Assembly: GCF_021018805.1 (NCBI RefSeq)
Contig: NC_086259.1
Location: forward strand, 14,165,001 to 14,229,000
From: Prinia subflava
Lineage: Eukaryota; Chordata; Aves; Passeriformes; Cisticolidae
DNA: 64,000 bases
Reading direction: 5' to 3'
Position numbers and translations under genes: made by a program. Under the pieces are notes generated by a model. It saw only the letters and a program-made list of their open reading frames with translations, ran no database searches and was not told the DNA's origin. Positions 1-9,960 of the stretch are shown in pieces; the first letter of the stretch is position 1, and each line of letters starts with the position of its first letter.

Positions 1-440
1 GTACCCGGGAGCGGCGGGAGCGGCGGCAGGGCTGGCAGGAGGGGCGGCGGCGGGAGGGGCGGTGGAAGTAGGGGCGGTGGCGGCAGGGGCGGGAGGGGCG
101 GTGGCGGCAGGGGCGGTGGCAGGAGGGGCGGTGGCAGGACGGGCGGTGGCAGTAGGGGCGGTGGCAGTAGGGGCGGTGGCAGGACGGGCGGTGGCAGGAC
201 GGGCGGTGGCAGTAGGGGCGGTGGCAGGACGGGCGGTAGGAGCGGCGGAGCGGCCGCGCTGCCCCGCGCCGCCCGCAGGTGTCGCTCCGCGCCAAGGCCG
301 CGCCCCGGCCCGCCCGCCAAGATGGCGGCCGCGCCCCCTCAGGGAGCCCCCGGCGGGGCGGGTGCTGCGGAGCGCGGCTCAAAGGCCCCGAGGATTCCGT
401 GGCGGGGTAGTCTTAAGGGAAAAGACAATTTACATGGGGT
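1..440. promoter_or_regulatory. CpG island with G-rich minisatellite and YY1-type element
   Basis: This stretch is extremely G+C rich and dense in CpG, in sharp contrast to the sequence after about 440, so it looks like a vertebrate CpG-island promoter. It holds a 15-bp tandem repeat (61-240) followed by a unique GC-rich part. At 318-329 the sequence CAAGATGGCGGC matches the well-known YY1 element, which in vertebrate promoters lies just downstream of the transcription start and often overlaps a start codon. The ATG inside it (322) opens a frame beginning MAAAPPQGAPGG that runs open to 618, but its last part is ordinary sequence leading into a CR1 element, so only the first part could be coding. 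No convincing donor site decides this. The island could serve a gene to the left in divergent orientation, or a + strand transcript. The regulatory role is inferred. Confidence 0.55.
61..240 (+). repeat. 15-bp G-rich minisatellite
   Basis: The core GGTGGC recurs at 115, 130, 145, 160, 175, 190, 205 and 220 with a strict 15-bp period. The units alternate between endings like AGTAGGGGC and AGGACGGGC, and earlier copies (61-110) are less regular. The period is a multiple of three, so the array stays open in one frame and yields a Val/Ala/Gly-rich pseudo-protein; this is a repeat artefact, not a gene. Runs of three or four G every few bases give G-quadruplex potential on the + strand. Confidence 0.9.
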
Positions 441-604
441 AGTTTCAGGCCTCCTTTGGTGTGGCAGCCCAAGCTGCTGCCCTCCCGCTCTCCTGATGGT
501 GGGTGTGATGTCCAGGTTCAGTCACGAGCTCACACTCAGATACCTTCATCTCATCTGGCAGCAAACGCAGGCAGGGCCTGCAAAATATGACCCAAAACCA
601 AAGG
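441..604. other. short unannotated stretch between CpG island and CR1
   Basis: Unique sequence of ordinary composition. No splice-supported exon, RNA gene or repeat was recognised. Confidence 0.5.
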
Positions 605-813
605 GTTTTTTACTGTGAGAGTGGTGAGACACTGGAACATGTTACCTAGGGAGGTTGCAGTTGTCCCAAACCTGGAAGTGTTTAAAGCCAGGTTGGATAA
701 AGCCTTGAGCAGTCTAGTCTAGTCAGAGGTGTCCCTGCTTATGGCAAGAGGGGTTGGCACAGAATCATCTTTAAGATCCATTCCAACTTCTTAACATTGT
801 ATGATTTTATAAA
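605..813 (+). mobile_element. CR1 LINE 3' fragment
   Basis: The segment follows the typical avian CR1 3' end. It has 'gtggtgagacactggaacat', then a stretch like 'ggaggttgcag...cctggaagtgtttaaagccaggttggataaagcctt', then 'ggtgtccctgcttatggcaa' and 'gatccattccaacttcttaa', and ends in 'attgtatgatttta'. Only about 200 bp of the 3' end is present and it is diverged, so this is an old 5'-truncated dead copy in sense orientation. Confidence 0.85.
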
Positions 814-3789
814 GAAAAAAAAGAAAACAAATAAACACACACACCTGGATCTGTGTTTCTGTGTTGGGGAGGAAGCTCTTGACCTACTTGTCCCTCCTCC
901 CACCAAGCTCCTCCAAAGGCTCATGCCCCAGTCTAACAGTCCTGGTTGAACCCCAGGGGGGTCTAAGCCTCCTCAAACCTTCCCATGGCTGCTCTGTAGC
1001 TGGCCTTGCCCTGTCTCAGTCTGGGAGCAGAGATCACTCTGCACGGAGGAAGAAGCAGCAACATTAGGGAATAAGGGCAAGTGAGAGGGAGAGAGGACAG
1101 ATCGCTGACAGGAGGCAGGAGCCCTCCGCTCTGCCTGTCTGGACGGGAAACTGCTCATCTCCTTCAGGAGACACATTGTTATTGCTGCTGGTGGCATCGC
1201 ATCACATCGTTTCCTGCTGGTGCTCCCCAGCCCTGGTGCCAGGGAGGGGATGTGCCCACCCCAGCTGGAACCAGGTGCACAGTGTGTCACTCGTGCGGCT
1301 TCCTGGTGCTTCCTCTGCCTCCAGCCCACACAGGGAACAAAGGGTCCCTGGTACAGCAGCTATGATCCACATCACACCACCTCCTCACTGGGCCCTGTGT
1401 CGCACCTGCTCTGTGTTCCTGCCTGGCATCCTTGCTGTAGGCATTCCCTGAGGTGCACTCCTCTAATTGCCAGCTGTGGATGTTCCATGGCAGACTGCTC
1501 CTATCCCTGTCAAACCAGCCCTTCCCATGGCATATAAGGAGCCTTCTCAGTGCTCTGGATCTGCAGTCAGCAGAATTGGCTCTAGACTCCCCTGGGGAGA
1601 AGACCCTGACCCAAAACTGCTCTTTGCCCACTGCAGAGTGACTTGAACATCAGCCTGAAGCCTTGCAGAGCTGCTGGAGGACTGAGGTCTTTCCCCTTTG
1701 CCACCAGCTGGACAAGGCTAGAGGGGGACAAAGCAGGTCTCTTCTGTATCTGGCAAAACTGTCAGACCTGAGCTGGTTGTCATTTCCTGTTGGAAATACC
1801 AGTCAGACTAAGGGTACTTTGAGAAGCACCTGGAGGACTCACAGTGGGACTGCTTGAGTTCAGTGGGCAACACAGCCCAGCTGTGACAGACACCATGACA
1901 GCTGCTCCCAGGGAACGCCCATGCAGCTCTGTAAGGCACTGACTGGATCTGGAGATGCATCTTGGGGCTATTGCTCTGCCTCAGGGAGTGCTGAGCTAAC
2001 TCAGCTGCTAGCCTGCTCTGGAGAAGCAGACTGCAGGCGGGTGAGAGCTTTCCTTCTCTCTGGAGACATTCTGCCATGGGAGAATGGTTCACAAGAGCTG
2101 TTGGGATCTGCTGGGTAGAGGCTCTGCAAATGCTGGCTGTAAGTGTGGGGTTTGGGAGGGTTGAAGGGGCTGGATGGGAGCTTGGTAGAGTGTGCACCTA
2201 GGGGAATAGCAGTTCAGGGAGTCAAAGTTCCTGGATCAGAGTCCCTGACTGTCACCCCAGGTAGGATCTTGGAGGTGGCCCTGGCTCTGCAAACTGTGGA
2301 GCAGAGACTGCAGCTGGTGGTTGGAGAGGGGGTCCTTGCTCTCCTAGTTAGAGCTGCCAGCCCTGCCTCCTAGCAGGGCATAACTGAATTTGGGTTGGTT
2401 TTGGGAAGAGAAGGGATGGGTCTCCAGATCAGAAGTGTGTCCCAGCCCTTGTCTGGTAATGGTGCTCAGTGGCATCCTCCAAGGGTTGTACCCACTTATC
2501 TTGGTGTAGGCTGGGCAGGTGTCTCATGAGCTGGGTACGGAGCAGGGACACAAGTGGGGGGCTCCTTGTGGTGTGGAGCCATGGTGGGGGATGTCTGTCT
2601 GTCACCACAATGCTTGCTCTGCCATGCAGACCTGGAAAGAGGAGCAGGCCCTGGCAGCTGTAACTGAGGATGGAATTGGCAGTCGTGTGTGACCCTGTGT
2701 TCCATGACTCCCTTGTCTGTGGGAGAGGGGCCGGGGCAGGAAGGGTGTGGGTGCCCGCTGGCATGTCTGGCTCAGAGGTGAGCGTGCTGTCTCGGAGAGT
2801 ACAGTAAACATGTGCTGTGGGGCTAAATGGCATGCAACATCACTGCCAGGAGGGAAGGTAAACAGATGACTATTCTGTGCCATTAAATATGTGGGATCTG
2901 GAGAGCAATGGGTCACTTTTAGGCTGCTCTTCAGTAAAAGCTGACCTGTTCTTCTGTTCAGAGACTGTGGTGAGTTTTGAAGCAGCAGTCCTGAAACCAC
3001 AGCTGTATTTCTAAGCCAAGAGCACTTTGTTCTCAGGGAAGGCAGGCAATGCCTAAACTCTTGGAGACAGAAAAGTAGCTCCTCTTAAACCATTTAAGCT
3101 CTCTTGACTCCACATTCACAGAGGTGTGTCCCTGCCTGGCTCTGTGTCCTACAGGCTCTTGTGGGGGGTTGGATTATTTTCTCACATCCTGCCAACCAGT
3201 GCACCTGCCTAGTACTCAAAACACCAGAACGCTGAGACCCAGCACCCAAGAGGAGAGTCCACTGCAGTGGGGAAACACCCTCAGGGTGTGAGTGCACTGG
3301 GATGGTGTCTGCTGGGCAGGAGGCCAGGTTTCCATCCAAGCCCTGCTCCTACCTGTGCTGGCTGCCTTCATGACTTCAAGGAGAAGTCTCTGGGGACTGT
3401 TGTAGAGGCATTAACCCAAGAGTGGTGTGTGGCATGGCCACTTCATAAGGCCTGGGGGCACCTCTGTGTGTCCCCTCCCTGGCCCAAAGTTAAAGGAGCC
3501 CAAAGCTGCTCAGACTGAGATAGGTGTCTTGGATGAGTGCAGAAGCAGGACTTTGTCCTGTGGACTCTGGCAGTGACTGATTCCAGCTGAGCCAAACTCC
3601 TGGGCACTTGGGGATGCCCGGAGCTAGCCTAACCAGCAAGTACTCTGCATGTATTGAGTCCAGCTGGCTTGTCTGGGAAGACACTGTGTGTCATCAAGGT
3701 GTGCCTTCATATCTGAGCAGAGGCTGTAAGGCTGATATTCCCCTGCTTGCATTGCTTCACTGTGGGACTGCACACTAGGAGCTTGGACT
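814..3789. other. intergenic or 5' flanking sequence, no gene seen
   Basis: Ordinary-composition DNA with a short CA run near 837-844. Several open frames of 60-140 codons occur on both strands, but none looks like a known protein or has convincing splice sites around it. No repeat family was recognised. Confidence 0.5.
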
Positions 3790-4097
3790 CAGAATCGTAG
3801 AATGGTTTGATTTCTCTCATAAGAGACCTCAAAGTTCCAACCCTCCAACCCCCCTGCCACAGGCAGGAATGCCACCCACTAGACCAGGTTACTCAAAGCC
3901 CTCTCCAACCTGGCCTTGAACACTTCCAGGGATGAGGCATCCACAGCTTTTTTGGGCAATCTGAGCTGGTGCCTCACCATTCTTTGAGTAAAGAATTTCT
4001 TCCTAACACTTAATCTAAATCTCTCCTCTTTTAGCTTAAAACCACTCCCCTTGTCCTATCACTCTCTGCCTGCATAAAAACTTCTCTCTCTTTCTCT

Positions 4098-4147
<50 letters not shown>

Positions 4148-4377
4148 TAAGCTTCCTTTAGGTACTGGAAGGGGCTCTAAGATCTCCCCAGAGTCTTCTA
4201 TGCTGCAGGCTGAACAGTTCTAGCTCTCTCAGCCTGTCTTCATCTTTGTGGCCTCCTCTGGACCTGCTTTAACAGGTCCATGGCATTCCTCTGTTGAGGA
4301 CCCCAGACCTAGATGCAGTAATCCAAGGCAGGTCTCATGAGGGCAGAGGGGGAGAATCACCTCTCTCAATATGTGCT
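3790..4377 (-). mobile_element. CR1 LINE fragment, antisense, interrupted by poly-T
   Basis: On the - strand this is a longer CR1 3' portion. Read on the + strand it begins with the reverse complement of the CR1 end ('agaatcgtagaatggtttga'). It continues through CR1-typical phrases such as 'ctctccaacctggccttgaa', 'aagaatttcttcctaacact', 'ccacttccccttgtcctat'-like sequence, 'ctctcagcctgtcttcat', 'gtggcctcctctggacc' and 'aggtctcatgagggcag'. About 590 bp are retained, including a CT/poly-T tract at 4081-4146 that replaces the usual short pyrimidine segment. No intact reverse transcriptase frame is present. Confidence 0.9.
4081..4146 (+). repeat. CT-rich tract followed by T46 homopolymer
   Basis: A CT-rich stretch (4081-4100) runs into 46 consecutive T (4101-4146). 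It lies inside the antisense CR1, at a position normally occupied by a short pyrimidine-rich segment, so it is best read as an in-situ microsatellite expansion. The exact length should be treated as uncertain because homopolymers are prone to polymerase and assembly error. Confidence 0.95.
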
Positions 4378-5136
4378 GCAGCCAGACTGACAAATGAATT
4401 TGAAAAAAAAGGAAATTTATTCCTCTCCCTTTTTTCCCTTGTGACACACATGGGTATTTGGGTCTCCCAAGTGGGACCTTCCTGATTTCTGTCCCTACAA
4501 AATATCTCCTGTAAGACTTCCTGATGGCTAACTGCAGGCCATGGTTGCAGGTGGCACTGAACATCATCTTAAATTGTAGCTGGAGACCTAGTAATTGAGT
4601 TGGTTCTGTTCCTTTAGATGGTGAGCGTGACCAGCTGTTGTTATGTAGTCTCTCCTTCAGTCCTTCTGGGAAATCACACTGTGATTATATTTCTGGCTTA
4701 AGAAATTTTTTTCCCTAATCAGACTGGGCCTCACAAAGAGGTTGCCACTTAATGGTAATTACTCGCTTTAGAAGCTGAACGTCTCCTGAGGATTGCAAAT
4801 AGCGGATTATCAAATTAATTAGTTAAACCAAGATGTGCTTTTGTGAAGCCAAGACCTGCTTTACTTGTGATCTGAAATAAAGGTTTAAAATGTTATTAAA
4901 CTGCATACAACCTGTTTTTGTCTCCCTAATGGAGGGAGAGAGCTAGTTCTTTCCTGAAGTGTAGTCGGTACAAAGGGCTGCTTGCAGCTGTACTTGCTGC
5001 ATCACTTGTTGCCTTTCTTTCATAACCCTTGTTTTGAGCAAAATCTATCACTGGTTTTAAGGCTTGTTCTGGGTGAGGTTTAATGCTACTTCTTGGTGAT
5101 TTCCCCTGTTTTTCTAGGCTGCTAAATTGAAGGGTA
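4378..5136. other. non-coding stretch with homeodomain- and octamer-like motifs
   Basis: No gene seen. Between about 4735 and 4880 the sequence is AT-rich and carries TAATGGTAATTAC (4750-4762), ATTGCAAAT (4792-4800) and AATTAATTAG (4813-4822). These resemble homeodomain and POU sites and are typical of conserved enhancers, but motif presence alone does not establish function. Confidence 0.3.
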
Positions 5137-5197
5137 TAGGGTTGGAGCTGGACTACAATGATCCTTATGGATCCCTTCCAAGTTAGGATATTCTGTG
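5137..5197 (+). mobile_element. short CR1 LINE 3' end remnant
   Basis: About 60 bp match the last part of CR1: 'ggagctggactacaatgatc' followed by 'cttatggatcccttccaagt' and a terminal 'aggatattctgtg'. It is a very short, diverged, sense-orientation relic. Confidence 0.7.
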
Positions 5198-7476
5198 AGG
5201 GTTCATCGTGCATAACTTGGTGGGATGGTAACATACCTTTCCTTTCAGGGTACAGCTTAATCCATGGGATATCTGCATTGCCATGTCTGTGGACATGGGA
5301 GCTGGTGGAGAACCCAGTCTGGTGATAAGATGCTTGGAAGTAGATTCAGAGACATCCACTTATGAACGAGTTAGCAGGAGCCATATATCCTGGAGTAGTG
5401 CTTTACCACAGCCCATTCCCAGGATCTCCATTCTCTCAGAAGTTTCTGTGGCCACAGGAGGTTCCCTGTGCTGTGCTGAGGACTGCACCAGTGGTCACTC
5501 TAAGCTAACATAGAGCTCAGGGGGGTATTTTCCTAAGAGCTCTTGGCCACAATAACGTAATCATCCTGCTAACATTCATATTGCACAACTTCCCCTAGGT
5601 CAGGAGATGTCCTTATCTGGCATCTAAAACATCTGTCTTGTGTTGCTTCCAGCATAGCTGAATTCTATTCATAAAAGAATTGAGCATTTCCTGATTTGCA
5701 CAACTGAACATAAGCAGAACTCTGCTAAGTGTTGACCCAAAGGCAAAGGTCCTTTCCCTGCCTCCTACCTCTGTCTCAGCTCTAGGTTGCGGTACTGCTT
5801 TAGGCTCTTGAGAAATACTGCAACTCCAGGAACCAGATCCAGGAAAGGAGAAAGGAAAAGAGAGGAAAGAGATGAAGGTCTTAAATTAGAACTGTTTTTA
5901 ATTAACTTAAATTAAACCTGAAATTTTCAGAACAGTTCTACTGATCCCTCTTCTACCTCCTTTTCTTTCAATTCCAGGGAGGCCCCACAGCCTTCAAAGG
6001 TTGGCTCCCATCCTTCCTAATGTCAGTGTTTGCTGCCTTTTGCTGTAATTCACCTCTAGGACAGGCTGTGCTTAGCAACAGTCAGCTGCTGCTGAAGGTG
6101 GGTACCAAAGCAGCCCCCTTGGCATAAAATTGCCTCTCAGTCCACGCAAAGGACCTAGGTCTGCTGAATAGGAAGCTGGGACACCCAGATCTCTGCCAGC
6201 AAGGATGACAGCAGCCTTTTGCAGTGACTTCAGCAATTAAACCAACCCTGAGGAACGCGCAGGCCTTGCGCGAGAGCGAGGAGCTGCTCCTGCAGGGAGA
6301 CAGAGTGAGACTGTGCTGGGAACAAGCATGGCATTGTTGTCAGCCTCAGTCAAGAGGGGCTTTTAAACACCCACTGAAGTGCTGGCTGCAGCTGTCTCCC
6401 ATGTGCTTGTGTGGGAAATGGATCTACAATGCAGAAGAGGGAAAAGCCACTTTGCAATTAAAAAAAAAAAGGAAACTATATTAGGATCCAGCCATGAGTA
6501 AACAGCAGAGCGATGTTCCCCTTAGCACCGTGCCATGGCAGAGGAAATCACATCACTGCCTCCGACTGGCATGGGGATGAGCTGAACTCAGGCTCTTCTT
6601 CAATGGGGGAAGGTGCTCCTGAGCTTTAAGTACAGTCTAGGAAAGGAAGGAGGTGTGAGATTGGGCTCCAAGCTGCTCTTGTGTTTGGCAGCCTCTATAA
6701 ATGGTGCTGCCAACTTCCCTGCATCCCTCTGAGTGGTGTTGGCTTGAGAGCTTGTGGAGAGCTGTCTTTTTGTCATGGGAAATGGGATGGCAACAAGGCT
6801 CTGAGTACCTGTATGGTGCCTCCCTCATCTGTTTAAGGGGATGCTGCAAGCTCCTATACCACTTTTCTCTTTCTGTGAGAAAAGTGTCACTTTTCTCTTT
6901 CTGGCCATTAGAAAGCTGGAATTAGGTGGCTTGACAGTATCTTAGCAGGTAATTCAGAACTAAAGGAGATGAACAACCTTGTGCTCCCAGGCCTGTACAA
7001 GCCACCTGAAGGAGACCGGAAAGCCAAAAGCTGCTCACCCTGGAACTGCTGCCAAAGGTCTGAGTGTAGAGACCTGACCAGTTCAGTAACAGCATGGGAG
7101 CAGGTTCTCTGCTCCATCCCCTTCATCCCCATGGGCTCTGGGGATGTCACAGCCCTACCCGGCTCTGCATTGTCCCTTGTGCTGCCTGGGGAGCACATGT
7201 CTCTGTTTCAAAGCTGAGGTAGCTCCTGGCTTGTGCAGCCCCCCTGAAAGAACAGGAGCATTGGCCTGCAACTGGAACAGCTCCAAAGTGCCCAGGCTCG
7301 TTACCCAGGCTGCTGATTGCCAGACGTTTTTGAGAATCCAGATCTCCATTTGGAGACTGGTCCGTCTGCAGACCCCAAGGTAATTGCAGTGACCTGTTTG
7401 CTGGATAAAATTAGTTGTATGCAAAGCTGGTGCAATCACTCCTGGTATAATTTTTGTGGTTGTCCTGTGCAGAACA
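5198..7476. other. gene-poor stretch with a polypurine tract
   Basis: No exon or RNA gene recognised. A nearly pure purine tract lies at 5841-5878. A small hairpin (arms AGAAAAGTG/CACTTTTCT) lies near 6878-6896, beside a duplicated ACTTTTCTCTTTCTG. Confidence 0.5.
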
Positions 7477-7534
7477 ATGAATTGGATCTGATCCTTGTAG
7501 GTCCCTCCCAGCCCAGGACTTCTCTATGATTCTG
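7477..7534 (+). mobile_element. short CR1 LINE 3' end remnant
   Basis: The phrase 'gatctgatccttgtaggtcc', followed by 'ctcccagcccagg' and 'ctctatgattctga', is the CR1 3' terminus in sense orientation. Only the last 60 bp or so is recognisable. Confidence 0.75.
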
Positions 7535-9349
7535 ACATTTGGGTTAGCCCTGGGCAGCCATGGCCTCTTGAAAGGAAATGTACATGTAAGGCTGCAGTTG
7601 TAGAAACAGTACACAAAACTGTTTCTGCAGTTTTCCATAAACCATCTGGGCATGAGATGCATGTTGGATCACTTCTACCTCCTTTTATTCTGTGATGGGG
7701 ATATGCCTTCAACAGAAATAGCCTGGTCCTTCTGGTAGCACAAGTCTTGTCACAGCCAGTCATGTGCGTGCTGCAGACATCACTCTTGGTGCTCCCTTCT
7801 CTCTGGGAGTGGGCCAGTCCCTAGGGAGACTCCCAGCAAGCACCTGCAGGAAGATATTGCAAAGGTTAGCCAAATGTAGCCGTGCTCATTGCCTAGGAGA
7901 CGTGCTGGTGGAATAGATGAAGGGCAAAGCTACTTTGCAAATGTAGCCTTGTACAGATCCTGAAAGCTGTGGTCAGAGGCTCTGCTGGGGAGGTATGCCA
8001 GGCTCCTCATCCTTCTGATATGATTATGAGGGGGAAAGAAAGGCTCTCTTGCATGCACAGACAAAATCTAAGATCTCAAATTAGTTGTTGCAGATGCTAA
8101 CAACTAGGTTGTGCCTGTGCTGAGTTGTTAATGCTCGAGGTGGCAGGGATGCTCTCCTTCACCCAGTCTGGCATTAGCAACTGCTGTCACCTGACATGGA
8201 CACTGCCTACAGAGGCAGTGCTGCTGTGGGGAGAAGGTGACAGGCTGTTTGAGGCCATGGGGGAGCCTCTGAAAGCACAGGCTTTTTGAGAGCCAAGTGC
8301 TGAACAGTGAGGCAGCTGCTCAGCGCTGGTCACTGTCAATGTCACAGCCCTTTTTAGCAGGACATCTCTGGCTTAAGGAAATGCAGCAGCACACCAAGCA
8401 GCTGGTGGATTGAATGGTTGGCTTTGGGACTGCTCAAACTCCCGGTTGCTGGTTTGGTCTGGAAATGTGTGATGGGGCCATGATATGCAAGGGGTTTTAG
8501 GGCAAACTGTTGTCAGTCCTCCCTGGGACAGGAGTATCTGAAGGTGATCTTGAGCTGGACTAGCAGGCATGGCCTCTGCTGCTGGCCCTGTGGAGCAGGG
8601 TTTGGGGAGGGCTGTGGGACTCTGCCCCTTGAGCCAAGGCAGCAGAGGTGTTGGTAGCAGTTGCTCCATTTTCAGCAGGCAAGTACCCTGTGCTGGTCTA
8701 CTTGTCCATGCAAGAGACATCTTCCCTTCTGCTGTAGGTCCTCACATCCTGCCTGAGTCACCCTGTCTCTTGGGGATGGATTGGTTTGTGTGACATCTCC
8801 CATAAGTGGGGACAACCAAGTTCCAGCACTGTGAACTCCCTGATGGAGGGTCAGTTCCAATCGAGGCTGCTGAGACTGTGCACTGCTCAAGCTGGGGAGG
8901 CAGTTTCTGGTCCCAGGCTCTGCATCTCGTGCCCAGGTTTTGCCTGTGTGTCACTTCCCGCCCTGCTTCCCGTTACACAAAGCCTTTGTGTGTCAGCAGA
9001 TCCTGGGATGCCCCACGGCACCTGCCTCTCTCCTCTCTCCCCGCCTCTGTGGCTCTGCCCTTTCCCGTTGTCACTTCTGGAGGCTGCTGCCTCCCTGTTT
9101 GGTGACCTTCGCCACTGCTCGGGCAGTATTTTGGCCCTTGGCCATCTTAAACAATTAATGGAGGGGTGGAGAAACTAGCCGTGTTAAATTACTTCCACCT
9201 TTGGGAGGGGGTGAGGTCTGTACAACTCTTGCCTGATCCCAATGCAGTTTGTTGCTGTTGCCTGAAGCGGTCACTGCTCTGTTTTCCTTCTAGAAGTTAG
9301 AAAAACAGTATTTCAGAGCACTCTCCCTGTATTTCTCGGCATTTTACTT
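7535..9349. other. 5' flanking sequence, no gene seen
   Basis: Ordinary sequence upstream of the CpG island at 9350. Overlapping open frames of 70-130 codons on both strands around 8370-9180 reflect GC-rich composition and have no recognisable protein content. Confidence 0.45.
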
Positions 9350-9960
9350 AACCTACGGCGGTGCCTCAGGATCTCGTGGGGTGGAGAAACTTGCCTGGAC
9401 TTTGAGAAAAACAAGCCGAGAGGAGGCAAGGGAGGAAAACCTCTTTGGGAAGCTGGAGACCTGCTCGCGATGCCTGCCTTATTCTCCTCTAGCAGCTATT
9501 CAGATCTCCCCGGACGAAGGCAGCTCCCCGCCACGCCGCGTCCGCGTTAAGCAGGTCTGTGCGGCGGGCCAGGCGCTCGGAGGGACGCGGAGAGCCCCGG
9601 TGCCGTGAGGAGCAGCCCGGGAGCGCCTCCGGCTCTGCCCGTGCCCGTGCGGGCTCCGCAGGGCTGGGTGATGCGGAGCCCTGCTCTCGCTATGCCCCTC
9701 TGCCGTCTAGCGCTGGAGTTGGCTGTCAGAGAAACCTTCGAGGTCCCCTGCTCAGCCCCGGTAGTGTCATGAGTTAGATTAGTTGGAGCTGTGCTGGGGG
9801 CGGTGAGGGCTTGGATTACAGTCCAGAACTCAAAGTGCTTCGGTGGTTCACGTCGGAGGGGAGAGGAGACGCGCCCGTCGCACACATGGAGGAAAAAGAG
9901 AAAAAACGCTGTCTTTGGAAGTGAGGGGGAATAAAGGAGGCCGGGAACATGGTAAGGAAA
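9350..9960 (+). promoter_or_regulatory. CpG island, probable main promoter and 5' UTR of the PLEKHG4-family gene
   Basis: CpG frequency rises abruptly here, with many CGCG, GCGG and CCGC words, especially at 9360-9380, 9520-9660 and 9850-9880, and falls away after about 10100. No TATA box is evident, as is usual for island promoters. The island's 3' edge contains ATG immediately followed by a consensus splice donor (9949-9957), in phase with the first recognised coding exon. I therefore infer that this is the promoter and first exon of the gene to the right. The transcription start cannot be placed by eye. The islands at 1-440 and near 23210-23400 are alternative promoters. Confidence 0.55.
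9949..9951 (+). CDS. PLEKHG4: proposed initiator codon at the end of exon 1 (PLEKHG4-family RhoGEF)
   Basis: ATG at 9949-9951 is directly followed by the donor GTAAGG (9952-9957). Spliced to the acceptor before 23588, it gives ATG-GAC-TCG-GAA, that is Met-Asp-Ser-Glu-Ser-Leu-Asp. This agrees with the family, as remembered from the related KIAA1755 protein, which begins Met-Asp a few residues before the same conserved Leu-Asp. The context becomes AACATGG, a strong Kozak match with A at -3 and G at +4, the latter contributed by the next exon. A TGA lies in frame at 9922-9924, so no longer N-terminus is possible within this exon. The splice is inferred; transcript data would settle it. Confidence 0.5.

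Noticed and set aside
62..442. 126-codon + strand open frame, Val/Ala/Gly repeat
   Set aside because: Produced by the in-phase 15-bp minisatellite; no unique conserved protein content.
322..618. 98-codon + strand open frame starting MAAAPP
   Set aside because: Only the first part lies in the CpG island; the rest runs through ordinary sequence into a CR1 element. Kept only as a possible start site, not as a gene.
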